Source: Rhizophagus irregularis | Taxonomy: Eukaryota > Glomeromycota > Glomeromycetes > Glomerales > Glomeraceae | Assembly: GCF_026210795.1 (NCBI RefSeq) | Contig: NC_089445.1 | Location: 3,596,001 to 3,660,000, forward strand | Reading direction: 5' to 3' | DNA: 64,000 bases | Shown: piece after piece, positions 11,172 to 23,847 of the stretch | Numbering within the stretch: the first letter of the stretch is position 1 | How the letters are laid out: every line of letters starts with the position of its first letter | Position numbers and translations under genes: made by a program | Notes under the pieces: generated by a model | What the model was told of the DNA's origin: nothing | The model's input: only the letters and a program-made list of their open reading frames with translations | Databases searched by the model: none

Positions 11172-12079
11172 AGTTAGCCTGTTAGGGTTAGGGTGTTTAG
11201 ATAGCATCACATCCTTCAGTCTCTTTTTTTTCTAAGTGAAATATGATAATTTACAGTATAAATAGAACATTATTTAATTATATTCATTACTCTTTTTTTG
11301 TATTTGATAATAATTATGAATTATTTTAAATAAAATATATTTATTGCCCGTCTCAATAAATGATATCTGGCTGTTAAGATAAAAATTAATTATATCCCTA
11401 GAGATTACAGGAATAGTACAAATAAATTATTCCGATCATAAAATTCTAGTTATGAGAGGAATTAATTCGTAATCCGTAATTATCGGTCAGGATGTCACGT
11501 GTTTTCAGAATGTTCTAGTATTACTTTATTTTTTTCAGTTATCCAATTGTACGGAAATAAACGATATATCAATTTGTCATCATTTTATCTTATAAGCAAA
11601 AGATTATCCCATTAGACGCAGTAGTAATTGACAAACGCCAACCGGAAATTAGAATCATTTATCGTTACAGGCTAATTTCTAAATTTTAGCGGGGATCAGT
11701 TTAAGGATGTTGTTCTCTTTCGAGATATTAATGTAGTGTTATTGTTAATATTTTCAAATTTGGCCGCTTAAAAAATTATTTGTCTGTGTGCTTATTGAGT
11801 TGTCCTATTGCCATCCCGATCTCATGATCTCACGAATTTTGTGGCATCAAGATCTTGGCCAATCAAATTTTAAATTTAATCACGTGATCGAGAACGAAAA
11901 AATTGCAAAATTCATTCAGTATTTCTGTTATTTAACATTTCGAGTTTAGAAGATCGGCCTTTTAGATTAAAATTGGGAGTATACACAACTTCTAAGTTCT
12001 AATCATATGTGGAGATGGCAAAAAACATGGTTTAAAACAATTTTGGCATTTTAAAACATGAAAAAAAACAATTTTCACA
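11172..12079. other. Intergenic region
   Basis: No gene seen. It starts with a two-unit telomere-like TTAGGG repeat at 11182-11193 and ends in the A-rich leader of the small ORF at 12080. Confidence 0.4.
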
Positions 12080-12247
12080 ATGAATCAATCTGATTATGCT
12101 CATATATCCAATTTTACCGAAACTATTGAATGTACTCCTTCAAACGTTCCATTTTACGCTAGTCTTGTTATTCGAAGGCGGAATAATTGTCGAGAAAGAC
12201 ATAGAATTAGAATTGACCAACACAAAATACAAACAATCCATCTGTAA
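12080..12247 (+). pseudogene. small Arg-rich ORF family, copy 1 (truncated)
   Basis: The ATG starts 55 codons containing ETIECTPSNVPFYASL followed by the basic run VIRRRNNCRERHRIRI. The DNA stays similar to the 43887-44174 gene beyond the stop (AATCAATTTTTAACGGATC versus AATCAATTTTTTAATGGATC), so the TAA at 12245-12247 is premature compared with that copy. A third copy lies at 40852. The basic stretch could bind nucleic acid, but no family was recognised. Confidence 0.45.
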
Positions 12248-12683
12248 ATCAATTTTTAACGGATCTTTTTTCCTCTAAAATAAGGGCGACAATTTTAAGC
12301 ATTAATATATCTTGGACAATACAATAATATGATTAACAAAAAAAAAACTTTCGAAAAATAATTTATCAATAATAAGTTTTAATGTTTTTATGAAAAAATA
12401 GATCAACCAATATATATGAAAACTCCGACAATTGAATATCTTAAAGTTACGCAGGATTCAATACTTAATAATAAGATGCATTCATATTTCACATAATATA
12501 ATCATCATATATTAGGATTATTTTAAAAAATATTTATATAATTTATATATAAAAAAAAAATTTTTTTTTATTATATTTTTTTTTGTATAAATTAAATTTA
12601 GCGTGATCCGTTTATCCGATCCGGATAAATAACGGATATCCGATAATTAACCGGATAAATGGCAACTTTAAAAATAAGAAAAT

Positions 12684-12778
12684 AAACAAACAAACAAACA
12701 AACAAACAAACAAATAAATAAATAAAATAAATAAATAAATAAATAATAAATAAATAAAAATAAAATAAATAAATTTAT
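12684..12778. repeat. (AAAC)n/(AAAT)n microsatellite
   Basis: About eight AAAC units run into about twenty imperfect AAAT units. This is a simple sequence repeat with no other content. Confidence 0.9.
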
Positions 12779-13800
12779 ATATATTTTTACTATCCCAAAT
12801 ATTTTAAAAATTTTTATTTCATAATTTTGAAAATTTAGTAGGAGTTCTTACACTTCTCTCTTTCGATTTTTTTTTCTTTTAAAAAAAAACTCCTTTAGCA
12901 AAATTCCTTATGTGATTGATATATTTTTATATGTATCAAAAAAAAAACAATTTTCGAAACTTCTTTTTTAATGAATTTAATAATATTTTGGGAGAACAAA
13001 AATGAGATACTTTAAAAGGTGTCTTTGATTTAAAAAAATTTGATTTCGTGAAAAATAATAATTTTATAAAAAAAATTTTTTTTACCTAACGAACACTAAA
13101 AGAAAAATAAATTTCTTTTACAAAAATATATTACAACCGTCAGTCAATTAGTCAACTATACCGCAACTCAAGCTGTTTATTATCTCGGTCAAGCTCATAA
13201 ATGGACTTAGATTTGAGCTGATGGCAAAAAAAAACGGTATTTTCACTTATTTGTCAAAAATGCTTGTTTTCTTTATAATTCTAATGAAAGTTGAAATGAT
13301 TATTCTCTGGTAAAATCTTTTACTCGTATTACTTCGTCCTGGTTAATTCTTTAATTGATGCATTAATTGGAGAAAGGGCCGAAGAAAATAATTTATTAAA
13401 GATTCTTAGAGCTTAAAATTGACAATGATTTAGATCTTGTTGTAAATGTCTAATAAAGTTGATTTTATTATCAATTACGAATCAGTTTTTTAGTACTTTA
13501 AATTGAAACTAGTATATTTTTATTTAACTAGACTGCTTATCAAAAAATTCTTTAACTTGCATTATATTGAAGGAGTTCTTGATAAATTTGTCAGTCTTAT
13601 CCGAGACTCTAGTGGATTCGTTTTTGATTAGGATTTTGACAATTTTAAAAAGAAAGGATTCTAAGGTTTAAAATATTATTTAATAATTTTAAATTCAAAG
13701 CGCGACCATTTGATAAAATTAAAAAAATTTAAAGAAACTGCAGAAGGGTAAAAAAAACGTAGTTTATATTCAAAATAGTATTACATTATCGGTTTATTTT
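12779..13800. other. AT-rich non-coding stretch
   Basis: It contains a leader-like block (12890-13110) similar to 6580-6760 and 43720-43880, followed by AT-rich sequence without a supported gene. Confidence 0.35.
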
Positions 13801-13939
13801 TGAGGAATAAATTTTTAATTTTTATTCAGGCGTGAATGACATATCAAAACTTCCTACGAATCCGATTATCATCAGTGAAGATAAAGTTAAAGACGTTGAA
13901 TTAGTTCTTTTATATTTTTAATTAGTTGGTCGGGGTGTT

Positions 13940-15710
13940 TTTCCAAAGTTGTTGGTCTTCATTGGAAAGGGCAGGCTCAGTAAAGTCTGTGCTCATAATA
14001 TTGAAGAACTTCATCTACATAGTAGAAAGCGAGGACGTGGTGGAAGGAAACAATCTGGAACTGCCAAACGATCTAACGACCCTAATGTTTCATCAGAGTA
14101 AGTAACTTTTTATTATATACTAGTAAAGCGATAAAAAAAAATGTAGAAAGAAAATAAATTATGTATGGGATGATAAATTGACAAAAAGAAGAGATAGAAA
14201 GTTTGGATTATAGCGAAGATAAAGGTGATAGTGATAAATCGTCATCAGTAGATCCAGTTGACCAAAGTCAATTGGATCAGTTTAAAGATGAATATTATGG
14301 AGTACAAGATTTAGGTCAAGATGGCGATGAACTTGAAGAGGATGATTATAATGAAACAACACTTCAGCACTACTTCAGCCAGAGAGAATAGCGAATCTAG
14401 CATATTGTCATTTTTAAAAATATCACTAGACGGAAAGAATCCAGTATTAGCAGAAATGAAGGAACATTTAATTAAAAAAAAAAAATGTTGCAGCTAATAT
14501 TATTGCAGCTCATTTGTGATTTCGTCACGAGAAAACTTGTAGGATAAAAGACTGGAAGCTTTAAGAGTATCATATTATTAGTATGTTTATGTTTTGAATA
14601 AATTTTATATAGTTTTATCATTAGAAATAATTTTAACAAAAAGGAATTTAGTCAACTGTGAAACAATTTATGGAAATGTTATTGAAACGTATACTCACAC
14701 CAAAGACATTAGTTGATTTGCTACGTGATATTGTACAAGTTTTGTTTTTATCTAATAATATTTTCTTTTAGTTGTCAAATTGGTTAATTTCATTCAGGAG
14801 AAAAGTTAATTGTGGAAATTAACTTTTTTTAATTTGAATAGACTCGCTTACCTCTACTTGCTGGAATTTTAGACATTAGTGGTCATTTACTGCTGAAGAG
14901 AACAGAAATTATAGATATGTTTACTAGTCTCTTCAGGAACAATCTGTAAAGATATGAGAGTGTTCAGATAATAATGACTCATCTTGTTGTACGATTATCA
15001 GTGGTAATAAGTTGGAAAACTTTCTTTAATTGTTTCACACAAGAAAGTAAACCCATGATCATCAGAAATTTAATCGCGATATGGTATTGGGATTTAAAGT
15101 AAAGGTTGATAAAAACGAGCATATTTTACTAGAAGATTTGATAGTAAGTCATAATGTGAGTCTTTATTTTTTTGATTTATTAGATTTATTATTAATTAAT
15201 TATGTATGCCTTCTCTTTTATGGTTCACAAATTTATCAAAAACTTGTTTTGTTATTACAAAGATCCTTACTACAGCATGTGATACTTTTAGATCAGGTGC
15301 CATAGAATAATTAAGAGTATATGTTGCTTTAGGTAAAAATTCAATGTTGACGTGGATATGGAAAAGATGCTGCTGGGTTAGCAAAGGATTGCTACTAATA
15401 AATTGACTCTACGGTGGAGACATTTTGTTGCTGACCTATATTTTTACATTTTTGGCCAAAACAAACAAAAGCGGGACGTATGCAAGACAATGAACCAATC
15501 ATGCGAGTGTTAGCGAAAGTACGTTAGTACGTACCGATCTTAATATATATATATATTATGTGATCTTTTTGGGTTAACTAATTGAATTTATACTATTAGT
15601 TAATTTTATTGAATATTCTCAACAAAATTGTATTTGTCGGTGTAGCATTAGTTGGTAATGAAGTAGTTGATCGACTTACGAAATTTAATAAGCTTTGAAA
15701 GATTTTTCTA
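13940..15710 (+). pseudogene. unrecognised degenerate gene or LINE-like remains
   Basis: Several plus-strand patches look formerly coding. A basic patch (SRKRGRGGRKQSGTAKR, about 14020-14075) ends at a GTAAGT donor-like site near 14100. An acidic patch of about 60 codons follows (14193-14391, rich in Asp/Glu/Ser, with QLDQFKDEYYGVQDL). Further short patches at 14640-15310 include one around 15655 reading LVGNEVVDRLTKF, reminiscent of an RNase H-like tail. Stops and frame changes separate them. The patches could belong to more than one element; no confident family can be named. Confidence 0.25.
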
Positions 15711-15728
15711 GATTACGAATCCAAGACA

Positions 15729-16121
15729 TATGGGCGTGCGTCAGTTAAAAAGGGGGAAATCTACCTCAAAACCAAATTTGAGATTTTTGGCTTATATTGT
15801 GTAAACCATCAATGTACACTATTTTCACTTAATATTGTATGCCGATAAGCATAATAAATTATCGAAATAAAATCAAATAACTGAAATATGCTATAGGGAC
15901 GATCATTTGATTATTTGACGATCATTGACTTATTTAGCAATAGCATGACGTAAATGATTAAGGTGAAGTCACATGATATGGATAAAAGTTTAGCCACCAA
16001 ATTCCCCTCTTTTAACTGACGCACGAAAGCAAAATGTTTTTTCTTGCAAATAAGTTAATTTCATTTTTCTCAAAATGATGAAAACGTAGATTTCCCCCTT
16101 TTTAACTGACGCACGCCCATA
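15729..16121. mobile_element. MITE with 35-bp TIRs and TA duplication
   Basis: The element occupies 15731-16119, starting TGGGCGTGCGTCAGTTAAAA and ending with the exact inverted copy; TA flanks both sides. The inverted match continues through AGGGGGAAATCTAC. A third inverted copy of the AACTGACGCACG word lies inside at about 16004-16025, so the right end carries a partial duplication. There are no coding sequences. Confidence 0.75.
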
Positions 16122-18090
16122 TAGGTGGAATGATTTTAATGAAAATTGATACATTTGATGATAAGGTTTGGCGGGAATGATATTAAAAGTCTCCAATTTA
16201 ATATATGGTAATTATTTTGGCATTCCAACTCCACTTGATTAGGCTCTGTCATATAACTGATTGTTGATAATCTTTTTTTTAAAAAAAATGTTATGATAAT
16301 AAAAACTCTTAATAATAAGCAAATATATAGAACAGTTTTATCAATGACTTATATAACCGGACAAACGATCTTATTTGTTGGTTTGTGACCTGATAAACGT
16401 ACAGATTTTAAGAGCATGAATAGTTGGGCATATTATTCACTCCCTTCTTAAAGAATGAAGATTTGGAGATTCTGATTTAATGACGAACATGATAAACATA
16501 CTTTGAACAAAGTCAATAAATCACTAATATAAAATTTGGAAAACTGAGAAAAATCAAATGTATTTTATTTTACTTTATTGGCCATGATCAATTTAACACT
16601 ATTTCTGATCAAAATCGCTTTGGTCAAAATCAATGGTATTAATGATAGAGAAGACGTGTGATAGAGATAGTAAGGAGAATACGTGCGATAGACAGAATAC
16701 ATGTAGTAGAGAGAATACGTGTGATACTACTGATACGTGTGATAGATTATGTAAGCAAAAATAAAAAGTCACATCTAATCAAATTAAATCAAATCAAAGT
16801 AATTAGTGATCAAGGCTTTGATGTTTATATTTTTATTTGGCAAAAATTTTTGTCCATGTCTTTATTTTTACTTTACCTGTCAAAAGATGCGAGGTGAACA
16901 AACAGTAGTATTAGTGTAAAAAAATAAAAAGATAATCAAATAAAGTTATCATATTAACTCCTTATTTCAAGATTTGCTGTTACCTCTATTGACAATCATT
17001 AATACTCAGAAGCTGTATTTCTGATTTGACATTTAAATAAAATTTTTTTTTAAAGTGTGGGAGAGAAAAATTAACAAGTTTAAGAACAGGAAAGAAAAAT
17101 TGAATCAAGAATAAACAAACTTTAACAAACCATATTCAGCCAACTATGGTAGATAATCTGTTATCATTTCCTGTTTAACTAAAACGCGAGTGAATATGGT
17201 ATTTTGGATATTTTTGTGGTGAAAAAAAGTTTTTTTGAATATTTTTTTTTCGATTATGTAAAATAGCGCAAAAAAATATAATTATTATCATCATTATTGC
17301 GTAGTACGTACAGTACCTGAAAAATAATCGATCACGTGAGTTTGTCCTCACGTGACGTCATCCAATGAAATCGCGTTATATCTTTTTTCGCTCTGGTTTC
17401 CGTTTCCTAGTTATTTATTAGCACAAAAATAATAAATAAAATGAAAAAAGATATCTTTTTTTTTAATTAACATCTTTATTTACTGTGGAAATTATTTATT
17501 GTGGAAATTATCTTACTGTAAAAAAAAAGAGGAAATATTTACTGTAAAAAAAAAGAGGAAATATTTACTGTAAAAAAAAGGAAGAAAAAGAAGAAAAAGA
17601 AGAAATTAAATGAAATATATAAAAGGAAATTATACAAGATTGAATTACATAAACATACACATATATTTCTCTGCATGTATTTAAAATAATTATATATATA
17701 AAATAATAATATATATAATATTATATTATATTATAGTTATAATATTTTAATAGAATGATAGAATGGTTTAATAAAATCAACAAATCAAACAATGATCATA
17801 AAAAAAAAACAAACTAAAGTAAACTTCAAAAAAAAGACCCTTTATTACAATAATATATAAACTTTTTTCTATTATAATAATAAAAAAGCTTACTTTCTTT
17901 CTAAATTTCGCCACATACAAAGAAAAAAAATCTAGGTTTTTATTACAAGTAAAATGTTGTATTATTTTTTCGCCAAGATTTTTAAGATTTAAAGTTACGC
18001 CAAATTGGCTCTCACTCTCTTTTTTCTAAAGGATCAACAATGAATAATTACCGTATATTAATTTTTTCGGGCGCGAAAAAAAAATTAACG
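16122..18090. other. AT-rich non-coding region
   Basis: No gene was supported. It contains a short minisatellite at 16643-16750 (see separate entry), a three-copy 'ttactgtaaaaaaaaagaggaaata' type repeat at about 17514-17580, and TATA dinucleotide tracts near 17690-17740. Confidence 0.4.
16643..16750. repeat. minisatellite, GATA/ACGTG-rich
   Basis: There are four to five imperfect units of about 22-27 bp built on gataga..gaatacgtgtgata. No gene overlaps it. Confidence 0.6.
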
Positions 18091-18091
18091 G

Positions 18092-18203
18092 CAATAAGGG
18101 CAGTGACATTTATTACGTAATATCCTTTTATTACCCATGCAATATGTAAAAATCTTACGTTACACATATGTTATACAAATATTACGCAATAAATGTCACT
18201 GCA
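18092..18203. mobile_element. short MITE, inverted GCAGTGACATTTATTACG ends
   Basis: GCAGTGACATTTATTACGTA (from about 18099) is inverted at about 18180-18203 as TACGCAATAAATGTCACTGC-type sequence. The interior includes ttacacatatgt. The MITE at 39603-39790 has a related internal word (TTACACATAT..ACGTAAT), so the two may be kin. The target duplication is not clear. Confidence 0.55.
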
Positions 18204-18898
18204 ACCAGCAAAATGGTTTTCTTTTTTTAGATTTTTGTTCATTGATTGATTTGTCGAATGATTAAAAAAAAATATATAATAATAATAATAATAATTAATC
18301 ACAATATTAAAAGAAAAGGTAAGAAGGATGGAAAAAAAAGAAAAAAAAAACCTTTTTTTTAATTTATATGGCAAACACGGCAAAAATAATTTGTAATTAC
18401 CGCTTTGTGCATAGCATTAACATACATTATTGCATTACATACATTGAACTCAAATTGCCAAATAACATAAATTAAAAACTTTAATACATAAAGAAAAAAA
18501 AAGAAAAAAAGAACATTCTTTTTATAAAGCCAAAGTATAGATAATAAAAAAAAAATTAATGTGTACACGAGTTAAAAAATGATGTTGGGTCACTCAAAAA
18601 AAAATAAAAAATTTTTTTTAAAAAAAAGTTTCGATTTCCTTTAATAGACTGGACGGTTAAATCTGATAAAAAAGATGATGATGTATATGATGTATGTAAT
18701 GTATGTGTGTTATTGTATGTTTATGTTGTGTTTCGGACGAAATATGTTGCAAATAATATATATATATATATATAAACTTTAAAAAGTTTGGGATAACTTT
18801 AAAAAGGATCATTTTTTTTTTATTATTTTATTGTTTCAGAATTTTTTTTTTTTTTTGCTCAGTGGGGAAATAAGAAAGACTGACTGGAGTATATGACC

Positions 18899-19299
18899 GA
18901 CTGGGTTAAGGATGGCAACAGTCACGGTCATTAACCGGTTATGACCGGTCATGACCGTGACCGATATCGGTCAGTCAAAGACCTCTAACCGACCATTTAA
19001 CCGACCATTTAACCGATCCTGAAAATATTTGCAAAACGTAATTTAATAAAAAAATGTTTCGCAAACATTTTTTTAATTATTTTAATAGAAAACGTTGCGA
19101 AAACGTTTTTTATTAAGTATTTCAAACGTTTTTTTATTAAATTACGTTTTGCAAACATTTTCAGGATCGGTTAAACGGTCGGTTAAACGGTCGGTCAGAC
19201 CGGTCGGTCAAACGGTCGGTCAGTCGGTCAAAGGTTCTTGACCGGTTATGACCGACCGATGACCGACCATGACCGACCGTTGCCATCCTTAGACTGGGT
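18899..19299. mobile_element. hAT-type MITE with 8-bp TSD GACTGGGT
   Basis: The element occupies 18907-19291 (385 bp). It starts TAAGGATGGCAAC and ends GTTGCCATCCTTA, with gactgggt duplicated at 18899-18906 and 19292-19299. Both subterminal regions are packed with GACCGGT/ACCGACC words, and the centre contains a second inverted pair (ATTTAATAAAAAAA..GTTT). It has no coding capacity. Confidence 0.88.
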
Positions 19300-19635
19300 A
19301 TACAATTCAAACTTGTAACAAACATTTTTATTTTATGATAATACAATATTAAAAGAGAAAATTTTAGGAGTTTTTTTAATTGAGGAGTGTGAAAGGAAGA
19401 AGGAAGGAAAGAAGGGTAAAAGAGATAAAAGGGATAAAAGGGTAATAAAATAAGATAATAAATAAAATAAAAAATAAACAGATCAAGGCTTAAACTTAAA
19501 ATAAAATGTAGTCACCCCAAATAATTAGAATAGGCTTTTCTAATACTATTGTAATCAATGAAGCTAATTTCGCAAAAAAAATAATAAAATTTACACAAAG
19601 AAAATTACGCGGTGAATGGCGAACACCGGTTTTAT

Positions 19636-21450
19636 GTTAAATGATATGTTTAAAAAAAGTAAAAAATTGCCCGCGATAAAAATGTGACTCAGAAACTCAG
19701 GGGATCATATAAAATAAACATATAAATCATCTGAACATTATACACATCACCTGATTACAAATAAGAACTTTTGGATCAATAAATATGCAAGTCCTAATAA
19801 ACAAAAAAACAAAAAAAAATGAATGAATAAATCAATGTCAAAAAGAAATAAACGGTTAGTCTTTTTGTTTACTATATTTGGAGGTCGTCTAAAGCGGGGG
19901 CAAATCACGTGATTCGGTATAATTTTAATTAGATTAATTTTTTATAAAGAAAGATTAATAGAAACTTTAAAATCATAATATAAGCGTATTTTTATCTGCT
20001 TTGCAAGTTTACTTAAGGAAAAAAAGTGGATTATGAATATTGTTTTTGACTTTACATATGAATGAACGAAACTTTGCCAATCATATCCAAAAATGGATAA
20101 CGAAATTGAAAAAGTCAAATAAATCAAAAACAGCATTCAAAACCCTACTCTGCGCTCTAAGTAAACTTGCAGAGCAGGCAAAAATGCATTTAGAATGTGT
20201 GTTTAGAATGGTTGAATATATGGTAAAAAGTTTTATTTTATGAAAACAATTTTTTTCGAAGTCACGTGATTTGCCCTGCTTTAAACGACCTCTATATTTG
20301 GTAATGTTTTGGTCATCAAAATTTTTATCATTTATTATCAAAAAGAAAAAAAAGTCAGAAAAGATTTTTTTGTGTTCATTTTTTGTTGGTAATAATTTGT
20401 ATGTTCTATCTGAATTAAAAGAATCACTACTATTTATGGTTTAAATTTGTCCATCTTCTAGAAAATTAGAATATTTTTTTTTTTAATGGCGTATTTTAAT
20501 TATTTACTGTTTGTATATATTGTTATTAAGATGTCATTGTTATTCTATGTAAATAACAGCACGTTCAATCAAATATTTATTTCATTTTCATTTTTTACTT
20601 TATGTTTTCCATTTACGTTTCTATATTTCTTTCAGCCCCATAATTGAGTTTAGAAATTATATAGTACGTAATAACTAACTATTTATGGTTTATATAATTT
20701 TCTTTACTTTTAATATTTATATTTGTTCAATGTATTATTATAAAAAGCACCATCCAAATTTAGTATAGGCCAACGGTCCTGCTGGGAAAATGGATGTCGG
20801 AATTTTGTCCAACATCACTAAATGCACGCCCCAAGTATATATGACCTCTAATTATTTTACTCTCTATAAAATATAAATGCACACCCTTTGTAATTGCAGT
20901 CTCACGAACAGAAGATACTTAATCAACCAATTTCACAAATATTATAATTGGTAACAAATTTTTAGTAAATTGTTGACTTCCTTTTAATTATCAATCTAAA
21001 ATTGTTTTTATTTGTGATATTTCAAATAAAGCTGTATACATTAAAAAATCAATAAACCGGAAAAAAAATTCTTTTTTTTCATTTTTAAGCGCGTAAATAA
21101 ATAAATAAATATATTAATTAATGTTATAAGAAAACATTTCTTTATGCAAAATATCAAACCAATCACCATTTTCTTTGTTCCTATAATGGAAAGTTAATAG
21201 TTATAGTGGCAGGCTATAGTGCAAAAACGTAATTCGCTTGTCGATCCTAATTTCCTAATTTCCCATATAATTCTAATAAAAGCGTTTAATTTATACATCA
21301 AAATTTTTTTTTTATATTACATAAATAAAAATGCAAATTTCTCGTGTTAAACTAAATTATGCGTTTATTAAATATTAAATGTCACATAATAAAGCAAATT
21401 TTGTTGAAATAAGCGCAGATTTGTTTACTATAGCTTGCCATATAATTGTT
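19636..21450. repeat. dispersed non-coding repeat, copy A
   Basis: This block is colinear with 32168-33497 at high identity, with many small indels. Shared landmarks are gtgactcagaaactcag, ttttggatcaataaatatg, gtatatatgacctctaat, aaagctgtatacattaaa and aaaagcgtttaatttata. Copy A carries a 410-bp MITE at 19882-20291 that copy B lacks. The final third also matches copy C at 42910-43530. No protein is encoded. Confidence 0.8.
19872..20301. mobile_element. MULE-like MITE with 10-bp TSD CTATATTTGG
   Basis: The element occupies 19882-20291 (410 bp). Ends are AGGTCGTCTAAAGC and the inverted GCTTTAAACGACCT, with subterminal CACGTGATTTGCCC-type words also inverted. ctatatttgg is duplicated at 19872-19881 and 20292-20301. 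The related copy B has an uninterrupted 'actatatttggtaatg' at about 32439-32454, which serves as the empty site. A 9-11-bp duplication fits Mutator-like elements, but the TIRs are short. Confidence 0.85.
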
Positions 21451-22211
21451 ATAAATTGTTATATTAATAAACTGCGTGCAATCTCAAAGCATCCAAATGA
21501 TCTTATCGATAGTATTTATTTTTTTTTTCTTTCATGATGAAAAATTATATTTTTTAAAATGATATTATAAATAAAGTAATTTGATGTTCAAATAATAAAC
21601 CAATATTTGTCGCTTAGACGTGAAAAAAAATAATAAATTACTTTTCGTTATTTACGTCATTTTATAAAAAAAAAAAAATTTATTTTATTATTGTAAAAAG
21701 ATTTGGTTAAGTTTTTTGTTTACATCTTGCGCATATTTTCAATACCAGCTCATGCCGATGCCCTTAAACTAATTAAAATAATTAAAATAATTTTAGTATT
21801 ATATAATTAGAAACTTTTACCATTTTCTCCTCTCCTCTATGTTGAAAAGATAAAATGTTAAATAAAAACTTTATAGGAAATAATTATAAATCGTCACTCC
21901 AATTTTCTCGTACATTAGTTCATCTTGTACACAACAACAAAACAAATATCAAATATTGAACACAAAAAAAAACAAAGTAAAAATCAAAAAAATCTGATAA
22001 AAAAGGTTAAGGTTAATGAAAACAAATCTAATCGAATATGAAAGTGGGGAAAAAAATTTTTTTTTTTTTATTATAATTGTGTATTGCGCAAGTCATATGC
22101 AATTTACATTCTTATCAATCTTATGTAATAAAAGATTTCTAAACAGAAAGTTGCGATTATAATTGATTAAGGTATACCAAATAAGAGATGTAAACTAGAA
22201 AGATATGTATA
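21451..22211. other. AT-rich intergenic region
   Basis: No gene seen. Positions 21498-21650 match 43378-43530 (gatcttatcgatagtattt..., gatgttcaa.taataaaccaatattt), which extends the dispersed repeat family. Confidence 0.5.
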
Positions 22212-23698
22212 TGTTGTGCCTCAGATCGATTCTTGCCTCAGATCGCAACTCACGCACCTCAGATTGAAATCGTCATGTGAGGTGCGTGATGTGGATCATT
22301 GATAATCTGAGATGCCTCGGTTTTAATCTGAGGCAAATAAAAAATTTTTTTTAAAAAAAAAATATCGATCGTTTTCTGCTGGTTTCTACTATTTTATTAA
22401 TCTGAAATAGTGTTAGTTTAACCCATTAGTAACTACACTAAAATTTACCTTAATTATTATAAAGTTTTTAATAAGAACGGTTCTTTACGGTTAATTGACT
22501 CTTTGAGGTAAGTTCGGAAGCTTTTATTTTATTTTTTTTTTGTTTTTTCTTTTTCGGAACGGTACTAACCATTCCTTCCTTTTTCTTTTTTTGTTAAACA
22601 TTTTAAGTAGGTTCCGGAAGGTTTTTTTTTGTTTTTTTCTTTTTAGGAGCCGTATTTAACCCATTTCTTTTTCTTTTTTTAATAGGAACTGTTAAAATGT
22701 TTTAAGGTAGAATTCAATTTTTATTTTTATTTTTTCTTTTTTGAAAGGTACTAACCATTTTTTTTTCTTTTTTTTTTAGAATTTCAGCCTGGGCTCTCTC
22801 CCGGTAAATAGGTGTGCTATAATGTTTACTATAGTGTTAATTTCTTTCTCCTAGAACGGTACTAACCGTTCTTTTTTCTTTTTTTTTTTAGCAGTTCAGC
22901 CTGGACTCTCTCCCGGTAAAATAGGTGTTTTATAATATCTATAGTATTAGTTTCCTTTTCCTAGAATGGTACTGACTGTTCTTTTGCCTTCTTTTTTTGC
23001 ATTTCGGCCTGGATTCTCTTCTGGTAAATATGTGGTGCTATGATGTCTATGGTGTTAGTTTCTTTCTCCTAGAACGGTACTAACCGTTTTTTTTTCTTTT
23101 TTTTCGGCCTGGTCTCTCTCCCGGTAAATATTTGGTGCTATGGTGTCTATGGTGTTAGTTTCTTTCTCCTAGAACGGTACTAACCGTTCTTTTTTCTTTT
23201 TTTTTTAGCATTTCGGCCTGGACTTTCTTCCGGTAAATATTTGGTGCTATGGTGTCTATGGAGTTAGTTTCTTTCTCCTAGAACGGTACTGACCGTTCTT
23301 TTTTCTTTTTTTTTTAGCATTTTGGCCTGGACTCTCTCTTGGTAAATATGTGGTGCTATGGTATCTGCGGTGTTATTTTCTTTTCCTATGTTTAAATAAT
23401 CGGCGTATTTGTAAAGTAGAATGGTACTGACCATTCTTTGTCTTTTTTTTTAGCATTTCGACCTGGACTCTCTCCCGGTAAATAGGTGGTGCTATGGTGT
23501 CTATAATGTTGGTGTTTTCTTCTAGATATTAGCCATTCTCTTTTCTTTTTTTAATAGGAATAGATTAATGATTTTTTGAGAATAGGTAAATAAGATTTTA
23601 AGTAAGAAAACATAGGGATGTTAGAGAAATGAAAATTTATAATAAGAGGAACGAAAAAAAATTTAATGTAAAATCTGATATTAAATAATATAAAAATT
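22212..23698 (+). repeat. Left TIR of the Ginger-like element with 7 tandem units
   Basis: It matches the inverted right TIR over its whole length apart from tandem copy number. Six to seven imperfect units of about 100-134 bp, each containing 'cctggactctctcccggtaaata' and 'tctcctagaacggtact', occur with the conserved word at about 22788, 22900, 23008, 23108, 23216, 23326 and 23460. The outer 130 bp carry several CCTCAGATY words in both orientations, likely integrase-binding sites (inference). Confidence 0.8.
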
Positions 23699-23847
23699 GG
23701 GTATAATCTATTAACAAATAAAATCAATGATTTAAGCATATATGAAATTACTTTAAATTCAATTTCTTTATTATTTTTTCATATAAGACATCAGTAATAA
23801 TGCATTTTTTGACTAATTAATATATTTTACATATAACAAATGCCGCA

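Noticed and set aside
19161-19346. Arg/Asp-rich minus-strand frame
   Set aside because: Translation of GACCGGT repeats inside a MITE.
22795-23530. Possible CRISPR-like array in the left TIR
   Set aside because: Units are about 100-134 bp, contiguous and diverged without spacers; they are a tandem repeat inside a TIR.
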